Assembly (NCBI RefSeq): GCF_031998825.1
Contig: NZ_DAMACX010000025.1
Location: forward strand, 6,012-70,011
Length of the DNA stretch: 64,000 bases
Direction: 5' to 3'
Source: Pseudescherichia sp031998825
GTDB lineage: Bacteria > Pseudomonadota > Gammaproteobacteria > Enterobacterales > Enterobacteriaceae
The notes beneath the pieces are model-generated. The model was not told the DNA's origin and did not search any database. It worked only from the letters and a program-made list of their open reading frames with translations. The stretch's first letter is position 1, and each line of letters begins with the position of its first letter. Positions 42,540 through 51,576 of the stretch are shown one piece after another. The translations under genes and the position numbers were made by a program.

Positions 42540-44105
42540 TCAGCGCAGCGGCTGTCGCAGCCACTCCATAAATTCCTGCGGCGACAGCGCCTTCGCGAAG
42601 TACCAGCCCTGGCAATACTGTACGCCACGTTTTAACAGCCAGGTTACCTGCTCCGAGGTTTCAACGCCTTCAGCGATAATCTTGAGGCGCAAGCTTTGCG
42701 CCATCTCAATGATGTGCTCCGCAATCAGGTGGCTGGTGCTGTTGGTGGTAAGCGTATCGATAAAGGATTTATCGATTTTCAGAATATCAACGTTCAGCGA
42801 ATAGAGGTTGTGCAGGTTCGAGTAGCCGGTACCAAAATCATCAATCGCGACTTCATATCCGGCCTGGCGGAATGCCTGGATCACCGGCGTTGTTTTCGGT
42901 ACATCAATAAATCCACGCTCGGTGACCTCAATCTTAATTTGCTGCGCCCGCACGTCATGCTGCTGGGCTTTATCAGAAATTAAGGCAATCAGGCGTGAGG
43001 AGTGAAAGTCTGATGCAGACAGGTTGATTGAGATATAGAGCTGCGGATTTTCTGACAAAAAGCGGCCTAAATCAGCAAACACTTCTTCGACAGCATAATC
43101 AGTTACCCGCTCAATTAGCCCCTCTTTTTCCGCTAGCGGAATAAATTCCGCCGGGCTCATCACCGGCCCTTCAAAACCCGGCCAGCGTAACAGGGCTTCC
43201 GCCCCCACACACTGTCCGGTTTTAATATCAATAATCGGTTGATAATTGAGCCGCAGCTGGCGTTTTAACAAGGCGCGATGCAACAAGCGGCGCGGGGAAT
43301 TAAATTCCTGCTGGGTTCGGGACCACATCAGCAAAATAATAATGCTGCAAATCATCCCCAGCGGCAGAGTGAGCGTTGCCTGGTGATAAAGAAACTGGAA
43401 ATAGCGATCGCTGGAGGTCGAGACAATAATCGCAATGGGGCGCTTTTCTGAGTTAGCGATGGTATAGAAGCGTCCGCCCTGCTGGAAGGTAAAATCGTTG
43501 TTCTGTATCAGACCCGCCAGTACCCGGGCATCCGCCGTCGGGCTAACCGAGAAGAACGCCTTGGTTATTGTGTCATATACGCCGTAGGCCAGCGAGGGAT
43601 CGTCCGACATTACCTCGCTATAGGCCAGCGGATTAACCACCATGGCATAATGGCCGCGCTGCATATAGACCATCTTATAGCCAGCATAAAACGGGGTATC
43701 ACGATAATAGTAGTTGGAGATATCCGGAGAGCGGGTATATTCCGCTGCGTGAATAATATAGGGTTCAGCAGGTGCCATTGAGGTAGAGCATAAAAAGCGA
43801 TTGCCGTTGGCGTATATTATATCAGCAACGTAGAGCTGCCCGCGTATAATATTGAGCATATTATAGCGATGCGCCGGCGAACAGATCCTGCCATTAAACT
43901 TCTCTGCTTCACTGCGAGCAATATCAACCTGCTGGATAACCATTTCGGTCTTATCGAGCGCCAGCTGAGCAAATGAACGCAGCTGTATGCCGGTCTCTTT
44001 AACGGCGCGGATGTGGGCAAACCATAGCGCCAGCATCACAGGCAGCAAAACTACCATGATGATCCCGACAATCCTTAGCGCCTTGCGGCGTGCGCTATGA
44101 TTCAT
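42540..44105 (-). CDS. pdeC: c-di-GMP phosphodiesterase PdeC (YjcC)
   Basis: The membrane protein has TM1 (about 10-30), a periplasmic CSS-motif domain (FLCSTSMAP; FNGRICSP region with redox-sensitive Cys), TM2 (about 235-258) and a cytoplasmic EAL domain with active-site features EALLRW, ISINLSASDF, EVTERGF, DDFGTGYSN and EGVET. It hydrolyses c-di-GMP; in E. coli the periplasmic disulfide and DsbA/B control its activity. Starting at 44105 gives 521 aa, close to E. coli (528); a frame to 44141 adds 12 residues. It lies next to soxS, as in E. coli. Confidence 0.93.
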   Translation of the reverse strand: MNHSARRKALRIVGIIMVVLLPVMLALWFAHIRAVKETGIQLRSFAQLALDKTEMVIQQVDIARSEAEKFNGRICSPAHRYNMLNIIRGQLYVADIIYANGNRFLCSTSMAPAEPYIIHAAEYTRSPDISNYYYRDTPFYAGYKMVYMQRGHYAMVVNPLAYSEVMSDDPSLAYGVYDTITKAFFSVSPTADARVLAGLIQNNDFTFQQGGRFYTIANSEKRPIAIIVSTSSDRYFQFLYHQATLTLPLGMICSIIILLMWSRTQQEFNSPRRLLHRALLKRQLRLNYQPIIDIKTGQCVGAEALLRWPGFEGPVMSPAEFIPLAEKEGLIERVTDYAVEEVFADLGRFLSENPQLYISINLSASDFHSSRLIALISDKAQQHDVRAQQIKIEVTERGFIDVPKTTPVIQAFRQAGYEVAIDDFGTGYSNLHNLYSLNVDILKIDKSFIDTLTTNSTSHLIAEHIIEMAQSLRLKIIAEGVETSEQVTWLLKRGVQYCQGWYFAKALSPQEFMEWLRQPLR

Positions 44106-44635
44106 TTCTGCCCTATATCCCTGCTTTATGTGTGCCTGCATTGTCGGCAGGAAGCTTTGATAAACAGGTGATTACGTTGCATGAATCATCAGACATTAGC
44201 AACCGACTTTTATCATTAAAAACCTAATATTTGGTTATGACGATAATATTTGTCCGTAAGCCAAACTAAAAGTGTTCGCCCTGTTTATATTAAAGGAAAT
44301 AATTATCCAGCTACCGTTGGGGGTTTTCCGTTAACGCAACAGGGGATCGCTGATTAAGCCAAACTGCCAGTGCGGTAAAAAAAGAATCCTCCCTGCGTTT
44401 ATTTTTTCGTCTGTGGAAATCCGCATTGAGCGAATAATGTTCGCACCCGATCTCCACACTATTGGCATGGTTAAAAAGTGGCCAAAAAAGCGGTTACATG
44501 ACTGGCTAATAAAAAAGCAAATGTGATATAGTTCACATATCTTATGAAACCAAAAGAGCGTTTCATTTTATCCTGTCTGTTCCTGCGAGCCTCACCACCA
44601 CGTAAGCGGCCCGCAAACGTGTGAGGTTACAAACT
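44106..44635. other. 530-bp divergent control region of pdeC and yjcB
   Basis: No gene is seen. It contains a perfect CRP site at 44522-44537 and long AT-rich stretches (about 44210-44310) with no further recognised element. Confidence 0.6.
44522..44537 (+). promoter_or_regulatory. CRP site upstream of yjcB
   Basis: TGTGATATAGTTCACA is a perfect TGTGA-N6-TCACA, centred about 106 bp before the yjcB start. Class I activation of yjcB is the simplest reading. Confidence 0.75.
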
Positions 44636-44917
44636 ATGGCCACCTTTACGACTAGCGTTGTTCTGCTGCGCTGGCAGCTCATGAGCGCAATCCTGATGTT
44701 TTTAGCCAGCTCGCTGAACATCAGGTTCCGTAAATCCGACTATATTGGTCTGGCAATCGTCAGCAGCGGCCTTGGCGTGGTAGCTGCCTGCTGGTTTGCC
44801 ACCGGACTGTTGGGCATCACTTTGGTCGACGTGGCCACTATCTGGCACAACATCAAAAGCGTGATGATTGAGGTCGCCAGCCATGCACCGCCAGAGTGGC
44901 CGGTGGTAATGACCTGA
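44636..44917 (+). CDS. yjcB: Small inner-membrane protein YjcB
   Basis: From ATG 44636 the protein has 93 aa, as E. coli YjcB, and begins MATFTTSVVLLRWQLMSAILMFLASSLNIRF. It has two membrane segments (about 8-25 and 38-62) and an acidic C-terminus. Its function is unknown. GAGG lies nine bases before this start; the frame reaches back to 44621 but that start lacks homology. It is convergent with ssb and probably controlled by CRP. Confidence 0.92.
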   Translation: MATFTTSVVLLRWQLMSAILMFLASSLNIRFRKSDYIGLAIVSSGLGVVAACWFATGLLGITLVDVATIWHNIKSVMIEVASHAPPEWPVVMT

Positions 44918-44932
44918 GTTAGAAAACAAAAA

Positions 44933-44956
44933 ACCCCGACGCGTCGGGGTTTTTTT
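44933..44956. terminator. Bidirectional terminator between yjcB and ssb
   Basis: ACCCCGAC (44933-44940) and GTCGGGGT (44943-44950) pair perfectly, with A and T runs on the two sides. Confidence 0.93.
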
Positions 44957-44982
44957 ATGACTCACGCTGAATCAGCGCAGGA

Positions 44983-45519
44983 TCAGAACGGGATGTCGTC
45001 GTCGAAGTCCATCGGCGGCTCGTTAGACGGCGCCGGAGCGGACTGCTGCGGACGCTGCTGTGCGCCGCCGCTGAACTGGTTCTGGTTACCGCCCTGCGGC
45101 TGCTGAGGCTGACCCCAACCGCCCTGCTGGCCGCCGCCCTGCTGACCGCCTGCCGGTGCACCGCCGCCCTGACGGCCGCCGAGCATCTGCATGGTGCCGC
45201 CCACGTTCACCACCACTTCCGTGGTGTATTTTTCCGCGCCGGACTGATCGGTCCATTTGCGGGTGCGCAGGGCGCCTTCGATGTAGACCTGAGAACCTTT
45301 ACGCAGATACTCACCGGCCACCTCGGCCAGTTTGCCAAACAGCACAACCCGGTGCCATTCGGTCTGCTCTTTCATCTCACCGGTCGCTTTATCACGCCAG
45401 GATTCGGAAGTAGCCAGCGTAATGTTGGCTACTGCGCCCCCATTCGGCATGTAGCGTACTTCCGGGTCCTGGCCCAGATTACCGACGAGAATCACCTTGT
45501 TTACGCCTCTGCTGGCCAT
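44983..45519 (-). CDS. ssb: Single-stranded DNA-binding protein
   Basis: The 178-aa protein (E. coli length) has the OB fold (residues 1-112), a Gly/Gln/Pro-rich linker and the C-terminal acidic tip MDFDDDIPF used to recruit repair and replication proteins. It binds single-stranded DNA as a tetramer. It is divergent from uvrA with the SOS box between, as in E. coli. Confidence 0.98.
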   Translation of the reverse strand: MASRGVNKVILVGNLGQDPEVRYMPNGGAVANITLATSESWRDKATGEMKEQTEWHRVVLFGKLAEVAGEYLRKGSQVYIEGALRTRKWTDQSGAEKYTTEVVVNVGGTMQMLGGRQGGGAPAGGQQGGGQQGGWGQPQQPQGGNQNQFSGGAQQRPQQSAPAPSNEPPMDFDDDIPF

Positions 45520-45673
45520 GGTTGTGTCTCCTGAATACGTTTCTTAATCTCAATAGTGTAAGCGCGCGATTGTAACTTACCAAGCGACGCTTTGATACCT
45601 TGCGAGAAGGATTCCAGTAATCCTCCCGCCGTGCGCTATTTTCGCACAAATGCGCCCGGGATGCATTCTTATA

Positions 45674-45689
45674 CTGTATATCCATTCAG
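45674..45689. promoter_or_regulatory. LexA box of uvrA/ssb
   Basis: CTGTATATCCATTCAG is almost the E. coli uvrA operator (CTGT-N8-ACAG type, with TCAG right arm). It lies about 92 bp before the uvrA start. Confidence 0.9.
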
Positions 45690-45780
45690 GTTTTTTTGTG
45701 TCATAATTAACCGTTTCAGTTCAGTTCGCCGGATGTCCTTCAAACATACCGAGCGCCGAGTCTCTTACCGGGAAAGGTGA

Positions 45781-48606
45781 ATGGATAAGATAGAAGTACG
45801 GGGCGCGCGCACCCACAATCTCAAGAATATCAATCTCGTTATCCCACGCGACAAGCTGATTGTCGTGACCGGGCTTTCAGGTTCAGGTAAATCATCCCTG
45901 GCTTTCGACACTCTCTACGCCGAAGGCCAGCGGCGCTACGTTGAATCGCTCTCCGCCTATGCGCGCCAGTTCCTGTCGTTAATGGAAAAGCCGGATGTCG
46001 ATCACATCGAAGGGCTGTCGCCCGCGATCTCCATTGAGCAGAAGTCGACCTCGCACAACCCGCGCTCTACGGTCGGGACCATTACTGAGATCCACGACTA
46101 CCTGCGCCTGCTGTTTGCCCGCGTGGGCGAACCGCGCTGCCCGGATCACAATGTGCCGCTGGATGCACAGACCGTCAGCCAGATGGTGGATAACGTGCTG
46201 TCGCAGCCGGAGGGCAAGCGCCTGATGCTGCTTGCGCCGATTATCAAAGAGCGTAAGGGCGAGCACACCAAGACGCTGGAGAACCTGGCAAGCCAGGGCT
46301 ATATCCGTGCGCGTATCGATGGTGAAGTGTGCGACCTCTCGGATCCGCCGAGCCTTGAACTGCATAAAAAACATACTATTGAAGTGGTCATCGACCGCTT
46401 TAAGGTGCGGGACGATCTGACCCAGCGCCTGGCAGAGTCCTTTGAAACTGCGCTGGATCTCTCCGGTGGCACGGCAATTGTCGCCGATATGGACGATGAT
46501 AAGGTCGAAGAGCTGCTCTTCTCGGCCAACTTTGCCTGCCCGATCTGCGGCTACAGCATGAACGAGCTGGAACCGCGTATGTTCTCCTTCAACAACCCGG
46601 CCGGTGCCTGTCCGACCTGTGACGGGTTGGGCGTGCAGCAGTATTTCGATCCGGATCGCGTGATCCAGAACCCGGAGCTGTCGCTGTCCGGCGGCGCAAT
46701 TCGCGGCTGGGATCGCCGTAACTTTTATTATTTCCAGATGCTGCGTTCGCTGGCGGATCACTACAAGTTTGATGTTGATGATGCCTGGGAGAGCCTGAGC
46801 GCGTCGGTGCAAAAAGTGGTGCTGTTCGGCTCCGGTAAAGAGAGCATCGAATTTAAATACATGAACGATCGCGGTGACACCTCCGTGCGCCGCCATCCGT
46901 TTGAAGGCGTCCTGCACAATATGGAGCGCCGTTACAAAGAGACCGAGTCCAGCGCGGTACGCGAAGAGCTGGCGAAGTTTATCAGCAACCGTCCGTGCGC
47001 CTCCTGCGACGGCACACGCCTGCGTCGTGAAGCACGCCACGTCTTCGTGGAGAACACGCCGCTACCGGCTATCTCTGACATGAGCATCGGCCACGCGATG
47101 GACTTCTTCAACAACCTTAAGCTGGCGGGCCAGCGGGCGAAGATCGCCGAGAAGGTGCTGAAGGAGATTGGCGATCGCCTGAAGTTCCTGGTGAACGTCG
47201 GCCTTAACTACCTGACTCTCTCCCGCTCGGCGGAGACGCTCTCCGGCGGTGAAGCGCAGCGTATTCGTCTGGCGAGCCAGATCGGTGCCGGTCTGGTTGG
47301 GGTAATGTACGTGCTGGATGAGCCGTCTATCGGCCTGCACCAGCGCGACAACGAACGTCTGCTGGGCACGCTGATCCACCTGCGTGACCTTGGCAACACG
47401 GTGATTGTGGTTGAGCATGATGAAGACGCGATCCGCGCCGCCGACCACGTGATTGATATCGGCCCAGGCGCAGGCGTTCACGGGGGTCAGGTGGTGGCGG
47501 AAGGCCCGCTGGATGCCATCATGGCGGTGCCGGAGTCGTTAACCGGGCAGTTTATGAGCGGCAAGCGGCAGATCGCCGTGCCGAAAGAGCGCGTGCCTGC
47601 CGATCCGTCGAAGGTGCTGAAACTCTCTGGCGCACGCGGTAACAACCTGAAGGATGTGACGCTGACCCTGCCGGTAGGCCTGTTTACCTGTATCACTGGC
47701 GTCTCCGGCTCGGGTAAATCGACCCTGATCAACGACACCCTGTTCCCGATTGCCCAGCGCCAGCTTAACGGTGCGACTATCGCCGAGCCGGCACCCTACC
47801 GTGAGGTTCAGGGCCTGGAGCACTTCGATAAGGTAATCGATATCGACCAGAGCCCGATTGGCCGTACTCCGCGCTCAAACCCGGCGACCTATACCGGCGT
47901 CTTTACGCCGGTGCGTGAGCTGTTTGCTGGCGTGCCGGAATCGCGCTCGCGTGGCTATACGCCGGGGCGTTTCAGCTTTAACGTGCGCGGCGGCCGCTGC
48001 GAAGCCTGCCAGGGCGATGGCGTGATCAAGGTCGAGATGCACTTCCTGCCGGATATCTACGTGCCGTGCGACCAGTGCAAAGGCAAACGCTATAACCGCG
48101 AAACGCTGGAGATCAAATACAAGGGCAAGAGCATTCACGAAGTGCTGGATATGACCATCGAAGAGGCGCGTGAGTTCTTTGATGCCGTTCCGGCGCTGGC
48201 GCGCAAGCTGCAAACCCTGATGGACGTGGGTCTCTCCTACATCCGTCTCGGTCAGTCTGCTACCACGCTCTCCGGCGGTGAGGCCCAGCGCGTGAAGCTG
48301 GCGCGTGAGCTGTCAAAACGCGGTACCGGTCAGACGCTCTATATTCTGGATGAGCCGACCACCGGCCTGCACTTTGCCGACATCCAGCAGCTGCTGGAAG
48401 TGCTGCACCAGCTGCGCGATCAGGGCAACACCATCGTAGTGATTGAGCACAACCTTGACGTGATCAAGACCGCGGACTGGATTGTCGATCTCGGCCCGGA
48501 AGGGGGCAGCGGCGGCGGCGAGATCCTCGTCTCCGGCACGCCGGAAACGGTCGCAGAGTGCGAAGCCTCGCACACTGCCCGCTTCCTTAAACCGATGCTG
48601 AAATAG
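45781..48606 (+). CDS. uvrA: Excinuclease ABC subunit A
   Basis: The 941-aa protein has two ATPase modules (Walker A GLSGSGKSS with Lys37, and GVSGSGKST near residue 645; signatures TLSGGEAQR twice) and zinc-binding Cys clusters (CPICGYSMNE...CPTCDG; CEACQGDG...CDQCKGK). It finds bulky DNA lesions and loads UvrB in nucleotide excision repair. It is SOS-induced through the LexA box upstream. RBS AAAGGTG. Its stop directly abuts the yjbR stop. Confidence 0.98.
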   Translation: MDKIEVRGARTHNLKNINLVIPRDKLIVVTGLSGSGKSSLAFDTLYAEGQRRYVESLSAYARQFLSLMEKPDVDHIEGLSPAISIEQKSTSHNPRSTVGTITEIHDYLRLLFARVGEPRCPDHNVPLDAQTVSQMVDNVLSQPEGKRLMLLAPIIKERKGEHTKTLENLASQGYIRARIDGEVCDLSDPPSLELHKKHTIEVVIDRFKVRDDLTQRLAESFETALDLSGGTAIVADMDDDKVEELLFSANFACPICGYSMNELEPRMFSFNNPAGACPTCDGLGVQQYFDPDRVIQNPELSLSGGAIRGWDRRNFYYFQMLRSLADHYKFDVDDAWESLSASVQKVVLFGSGKESIEFKYMNDRGDTSVRRHPFEGVLHNMERRYKETESSAVREELAKFISNRPCASCDGTRLRREARHVFVENTPLPAISDMSIGHAMDFFNNLKLAGQRAKIAEKVLKEIGDRLKFLVNVGLNYLTLSRSAETLSGGEAQRIRLASQIGAGLVGVMYVLDEPSIGLHQRDNERLLGTLIHLRDLGNTVIVVEHDEDAIRAADHVIDIGPGAGVHGGQVVAEGPLDAIMAVPESLTGQFMSGKRQIAVPKERVPADPSKVLKLSGARGNNLKDVTLTLPVGLFTCITGVSGSGKSTLINDTLFPIAQRQLNGATIAEPAPYREVQGLEHFDKVIDIDQSPIGRTPRSNPATYTGVFTPVRELFAGVPESRSRGYTPGRFSFNVRGGRCEACQGDGVIKVEMHFLPDIYVPCDQCKGKRYNRETLEIKYKGKSIHEVLDMTIEEAREFFDAVPALARKLQTLMDVGLSYIRLGQSATTLSGGEAQRVKLARELSKRGTGQTLYILDEPTTGLHFADIQQLLEVLHQLRDQGNTIVVIEHNLDVIKTADWIVDLGPEGGSGGGEILVSGTPETVAECEASHTARFLKPMLK

Positions 48607-48960
48607 TTAGACGGAAAGCTGCTGCCTGATGGTGTCAGGCAGCGCTTCCACCGCCAGCTTATAGGACGCATCCACCAGATAGTAAATCTGCGACTTCGGC
48701 AGCGATCCATCGAGGAATACCGTACTCCAGTGCGCCTTATTCAAACGCGCGCTCGGCCGCACGTCTGCATTTTCACTCCGCAATAGCTCGGCCAGCTCCG
48801 GACTGGTTTTCAGCGATACCGCCGGGCGGTTATCAACGTCATGCACCATCGCAAATAGCACGTCTGCCACTTTGATCTGCGTAGCCTTCCAGTCGCTGTG
48901 TACGCTCTGCTCCGCGCCTGGTTTATCCATGCAGTAGGTCAGCAGTTCCGAATTGATCAT
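48607..48960 (-). CDS. yjbR: MmcQ/YjbR family protein
   Basis: From ATG 48960 the protein has 117 aa, like E. coli YjbR (118 aa), with the family core PGAEQSVHSDWKATQIKVADVLFAM and LNKAHWSTVFLDGSLP. The fold is a double-wing type thought to bind DNA, but its function is not established. The start overlaps the yjbQ stop (ATGA) and has GGAAGAG upstream; the frame reaches 49041 but those residues are not homologous. Confidence 0.94.
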   Translation of the reverse strand: MINSELLTYCMDKPGAEQSVHSDWKATQIKVADVLFAMVHDVDNRPAVSLKTSPELAELLRSENADVRPSARLNKAHWSTVFLDGSLPKSQIYYLVDASYKLAVEALPDTIRQQLSV

Positions 48961-49379
48961 TTCTCTTCCCCTTGTAGTGTTGCGATGATTTTGCGCGATC
49001 CGCCGTGAATGCGGTGCTCTCCCAGCCAGATGCCCTGCCACGTCCCCAGCTGTACACGACCGTTCTGCACCGGCAGCAGCAGCGATACGCCAAGCGTGGA
49101 AGATTTGATGTGAGAAGGCATATCGTCCGGCCCCTCAGCGTCGTGCTCGTAGCGGGCGCTGTCCGGCACGGCCTGCAGAAAGTGCTGCTCCATGTCGTAA
49201 CGCACGGTGGGATCGCAATTTTCATTCAGCGTGAGAGAGGCGGAGGTGTGCTGTAGCAGCAGGTGCAACAAACCCGTTTTGATGCGGCTAAGGGAAGGAA
49301 TTTGTTCCAGCACCTCGTCCGTCACCAGATGGAAACCGCGTGGCTTTGCGCCAAGCCTGAGAGTTTGTTGATACCACAT
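48957..49379 (-). CDS. yjbQ: UPF0047 family protein YjbQ
   Basis: From ATG 49379 (MWYQQTLRL) the protein has 140 aa (E. coli YjbQ 138). It contains the UPF0047 motifs HTSASLTLNENCDPTVR and GTWQGIWLGEHRIHGGSR with conserved His and Glu. E. coli YjbQ shows weak thiamine phosphate synthase activity, but its real role is unclear. CTGGAG lies eight bases before the start. It forms an operon with yjbR. Confidence 0.94.
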   Translation of the reverse strand: MWYQQTLRLGAKPRGFHLVTDEVLEQIPSLSRIKTGLLHLLLQHTSASLTLNENCDPTVRYDMEQHFLQAVPDSARYEHDAEGPDDMPSHIKSSTLGVSLLLPVQNGRVQLGTWQGIWLGEHRIHGGSRKIIATLQGEEK

Positions 49380-49484
49380 AGCGTGCTCCAGAGTTAATTC
49401 ACCTGATGCTAAGTGTGTAACACCCAGGGCAGAACAGCCAGAAAAGGAACAAAATAAGGCAACCTGGCGATTGCCTTTTGACAA

Positions 49485-50195
49485 TCAATACTCGGAGTTA
49501 GCGATAACCTCTTCGCCATACATCCCCGCCTGCGGCATGGGGCGGTAGGTAGAGTTAGAGGCGCGCAGCACGCGAATGCCTCGTGCGCCTACTTCTCGTG
49601 CGGCGCTGATGTCGTTATCCGAGTCGCCGTAGAACAGCTTTATCTGCTTATCCTGTAGCCACTGGGTCTTGGTGTTCTGGCCCGGCTGGTCGCCGGCAAA
49701 AATCACCGGATTCATATTCTCGGCGGGGATCTGAAAATCATCCTGCAGCGTTTTTGACACGGTCTCGGTTTTAGTCTGGCTGCGACCGGTAACGAAGTAG
49801 ATCGCATCGCCGCGTTTGACGTGCATTGCGAGCAGCGCCCGTGCGACCTCTTTGGGGATGCTGTACTCATCCCAGCCGTTGTTCATCTTCTCCCAGAAGG
49901 CGGGATTGTGGAGGTACTCTTCACTCTGCGGTGAAAAGGTCTCTTTGCCCCGCCAGAAGCCAGGGCTTGAGAAGAGCACGGTATCATCGATATCAAACCC
50001 AACGGCCATCGGCGGGCGGCCCTGGAGGCTGTTTTCAATCTGGGCGACCGAGACCCAATGAATGGGCGCTTGCTCAGCCAGTTTCGCGACGTTGGTTCCC
50101 GGATAGAGCGGCGAAGGAGAGGAGGCGTGCGCGCTGGCAGCACCTACGGTAAACAGCAGACATAATGCACTCAGTGCGAGGGGCATTTTACGCAT
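49485..50195 (-). CDS. aphA: Class B acid phosphatase AphA
   Basis: The 236-aa periplasmic protein has a signal peptide ending near GAASA-HAS. It carries the HAD-superfamily motifs FDIDDTVLFSS (nucleophile Asp), FVTGRS and the late DSDNDISAA. It removes phosphate from nucleotides and other monoesters and can transfer phosphate. Of two close Met codons, 50195 has AAGGA at five bases; 50201 overlaps that RBS. Confidence 0.96.
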   Translation of the reverse strand: MRKMPLALSALCLLFTVGAASAHASSPSPLYPGTNVAKLAEQAPIHWVSVAQIENSLQGRPPMAVGFDIDDTVLFSSPGFWRGKETFSPQSEEYLHNPAFWEKMNNGWDEYSIPKEVARALLAMHVKRGDAIYFVTGRSQTKTETVSKTLQDDFQIPAENMNPVIFAGDQPGQNTKTQWLQDKQIKLFYGDSDNDISAAREVGARGIRVLRASNSTYRPMPQAGMYGEEVIANSEY

Positions 50196-50259
50196 ATTCA
50201 TCCTTAAACATTATAATTAGGTAGAATTTCCCCCGGCCTTTTGCCGGGGAAGGCGCGTA

Positions 50260-51456
50260 TTATGCCATCACAGCGGCAAAGGCCTGTGCGACGCGGTGCA
50301 CATTACTGCTATTCAGACCAGCAAGGCACATACGTCCGCTGGCGATCAGATAGACACCAAACTCTTCACGCAGTCGAGTCACCTGTGCCGCACTGAGGCC
50401 GGTATAGCTGAACATGCCGCGCTGCTGCAACAGATAGTCAAAGTTATGCCCCGGCACCGCCTCGCGTAGAACCTTAACCAGCTCCTGACGCATGGCAGAG
50501 ATGCGCAGACGCATCGTTTCAACTTCCGCCAGCCACTGGGCTTTCAGGGTCGCGTCCCCCAGGACGGTCGCCACGACCTGCGCGCCGAAGTTTGGCGGGC
50601 TGGAGTAGTTGCGGCGTACGGTGGCTTTCAGCTGTCCCAGCACACGCCCGGCGGTTTCTTCATCTTCACAGACAATGGACAGGCCACCGACGCGCTCGCC
50701 GTAGAGAGAGAAGATCTTCGAGAAGGAGTTGCTCACCAGCGCGGGCAGGCCAGCATCAGCGATGGCGCGAATAGCGTAGGCATCCTCTTCCATCCCGGCA
50801 CCAAAGCCCTGATAGGCGATATCGAGGAACGGGATCAGCTCACGCGATTTCAGCACCTCAATCACCGCATCCCACTGCGGATTGGTCAGGTCAGCCCCGG
50901 TGGGGTTGTGGCAGCACGGATGCAGCAGAACGATGCTGCGGGCAGGCAGGCTTTGCAGCGTTGCCAGCAGAGCCTCGACGCGCACGCCGTTGGTTTCGCT
51001 ATCAAACCATGGGTAAGTACTTACTTCGAACCCGGCACCCTCAAAAATAGCAATGTGGTTTTCCCAGGTCGGATCGCTGACCCAGACGCCAGAGTCAGGG
51101 AAGTAGCGTTTCAGAAAGTCGGCTCCTACCTTTAACGCACCGGAGCCGCCGAGAGTCTGGATAGTCGCCACGCGGTTCGCCTTCAGCACCGGATGTTCAG
51201 CACCAAAAAGCAGCGGCGCAATGGTGTGACGGTAGCCCGGCAGGCCCTCCATCGGCAGGTAGAGCGATGCGCCGTGCGGCTGGGCGTTCAGGCGTGCCTC
51301 CGCTTCGGCCACGGCCTGAAGCTGTGGGATCAGGCCATCTTCGTTATAGTAGAGGCCGATGCTGAGATTTACTTTATCGCTACGGGGATCCTCTTTGAAA
51401 CGCTCCATCAGCGTCAGGATGGGGTCGCCAGCGTAGGCGTCAACTTTTTGAAACAC
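50260..51456 (-). CDS. tyrB: Aromatic amino acid aminotransferase TyrB, GTG start
   Basis: The protein begins at a GTG (51456) as VFQKVDAYAGDPILTLMERF and has 398 aa, one more than E. coli TyrB. PLP enzyme features include SNSFSKIFSLYGERVGG with the Schiff-base Lys, and HPCCHNPTGADL. It performs the last step of tyrosine and phenylalanine synthesis and also acts on leucine. GGAG lies 10 bases before the GTG. The open frame extends to 51573 across a REP element, which is not coding. Control by TyrR is expected. Confidence 0.96.
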   Translation of the reverse strand: MFQKVDAYAGDPILTLMERFKEDPRSDKVNLSIGLYYNEDGLIPQLQAVAEAEARLNAQPHGASLYLPMEGLPGYRHTIAPLLFGAEHPVLKANRVATIQTLGGSGALKVGADFLKRYFPDSGVWVSDPTWENHIAIFEGAGFEVSTYPWFDSETNGVRVEALLATLQSLPARSIVLLHPCCHNPTGADLTNPQWDAVIEVLKSRELIPFLDIAYQGFGAGMEEDAYAIRAIADAGLPALVSNSFSKIFSLYGERVGGLSIVCEDEETAGRVLGQLKATVRRNYSSPPNFGAQVVATVLGDATLKAQWLAEVETMRLRISAMRQELVKVLREAVPGHNFDYLLQQRGMFSYTGLSAAQVTRLREEFGVYLIASGRMCLAGLNSSNVHRVAQAFAAVMA

Positions 51457-51540
51457 GCGGTGGTTCTCCAGATTTACAGGCGGGGGTAGTAAACACAATA
51501 AACCGGAAGCGGATAGAGATCGAGGAGTTGTTAGCATTTC

Positions 51541-51571
51541 CAGGCCCGGCAAGCGCAGCGCCGCCGGGCGC
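51541..51571. repeat. REP element between tyrB and alr
   Basis: CAGGCCCGGCAAGCGCAGCG...CCGGGCG forms a REP-type hairpin five bases after the alr stop (minus-strand sense). It may end or protect the alr mRNA. Confidence 0.85.
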
Positions 51572-51576
51572 AATCA

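Noticed and set aside
51471..51494. TyrR box upstream of tyrB (TTTACA ... GTAAA)
   Set aside because: The arms are in the opposite order to TGTAAA-N6-TTTACA and the spacing is wrong; TyrR control is likely, but I could not place a box.
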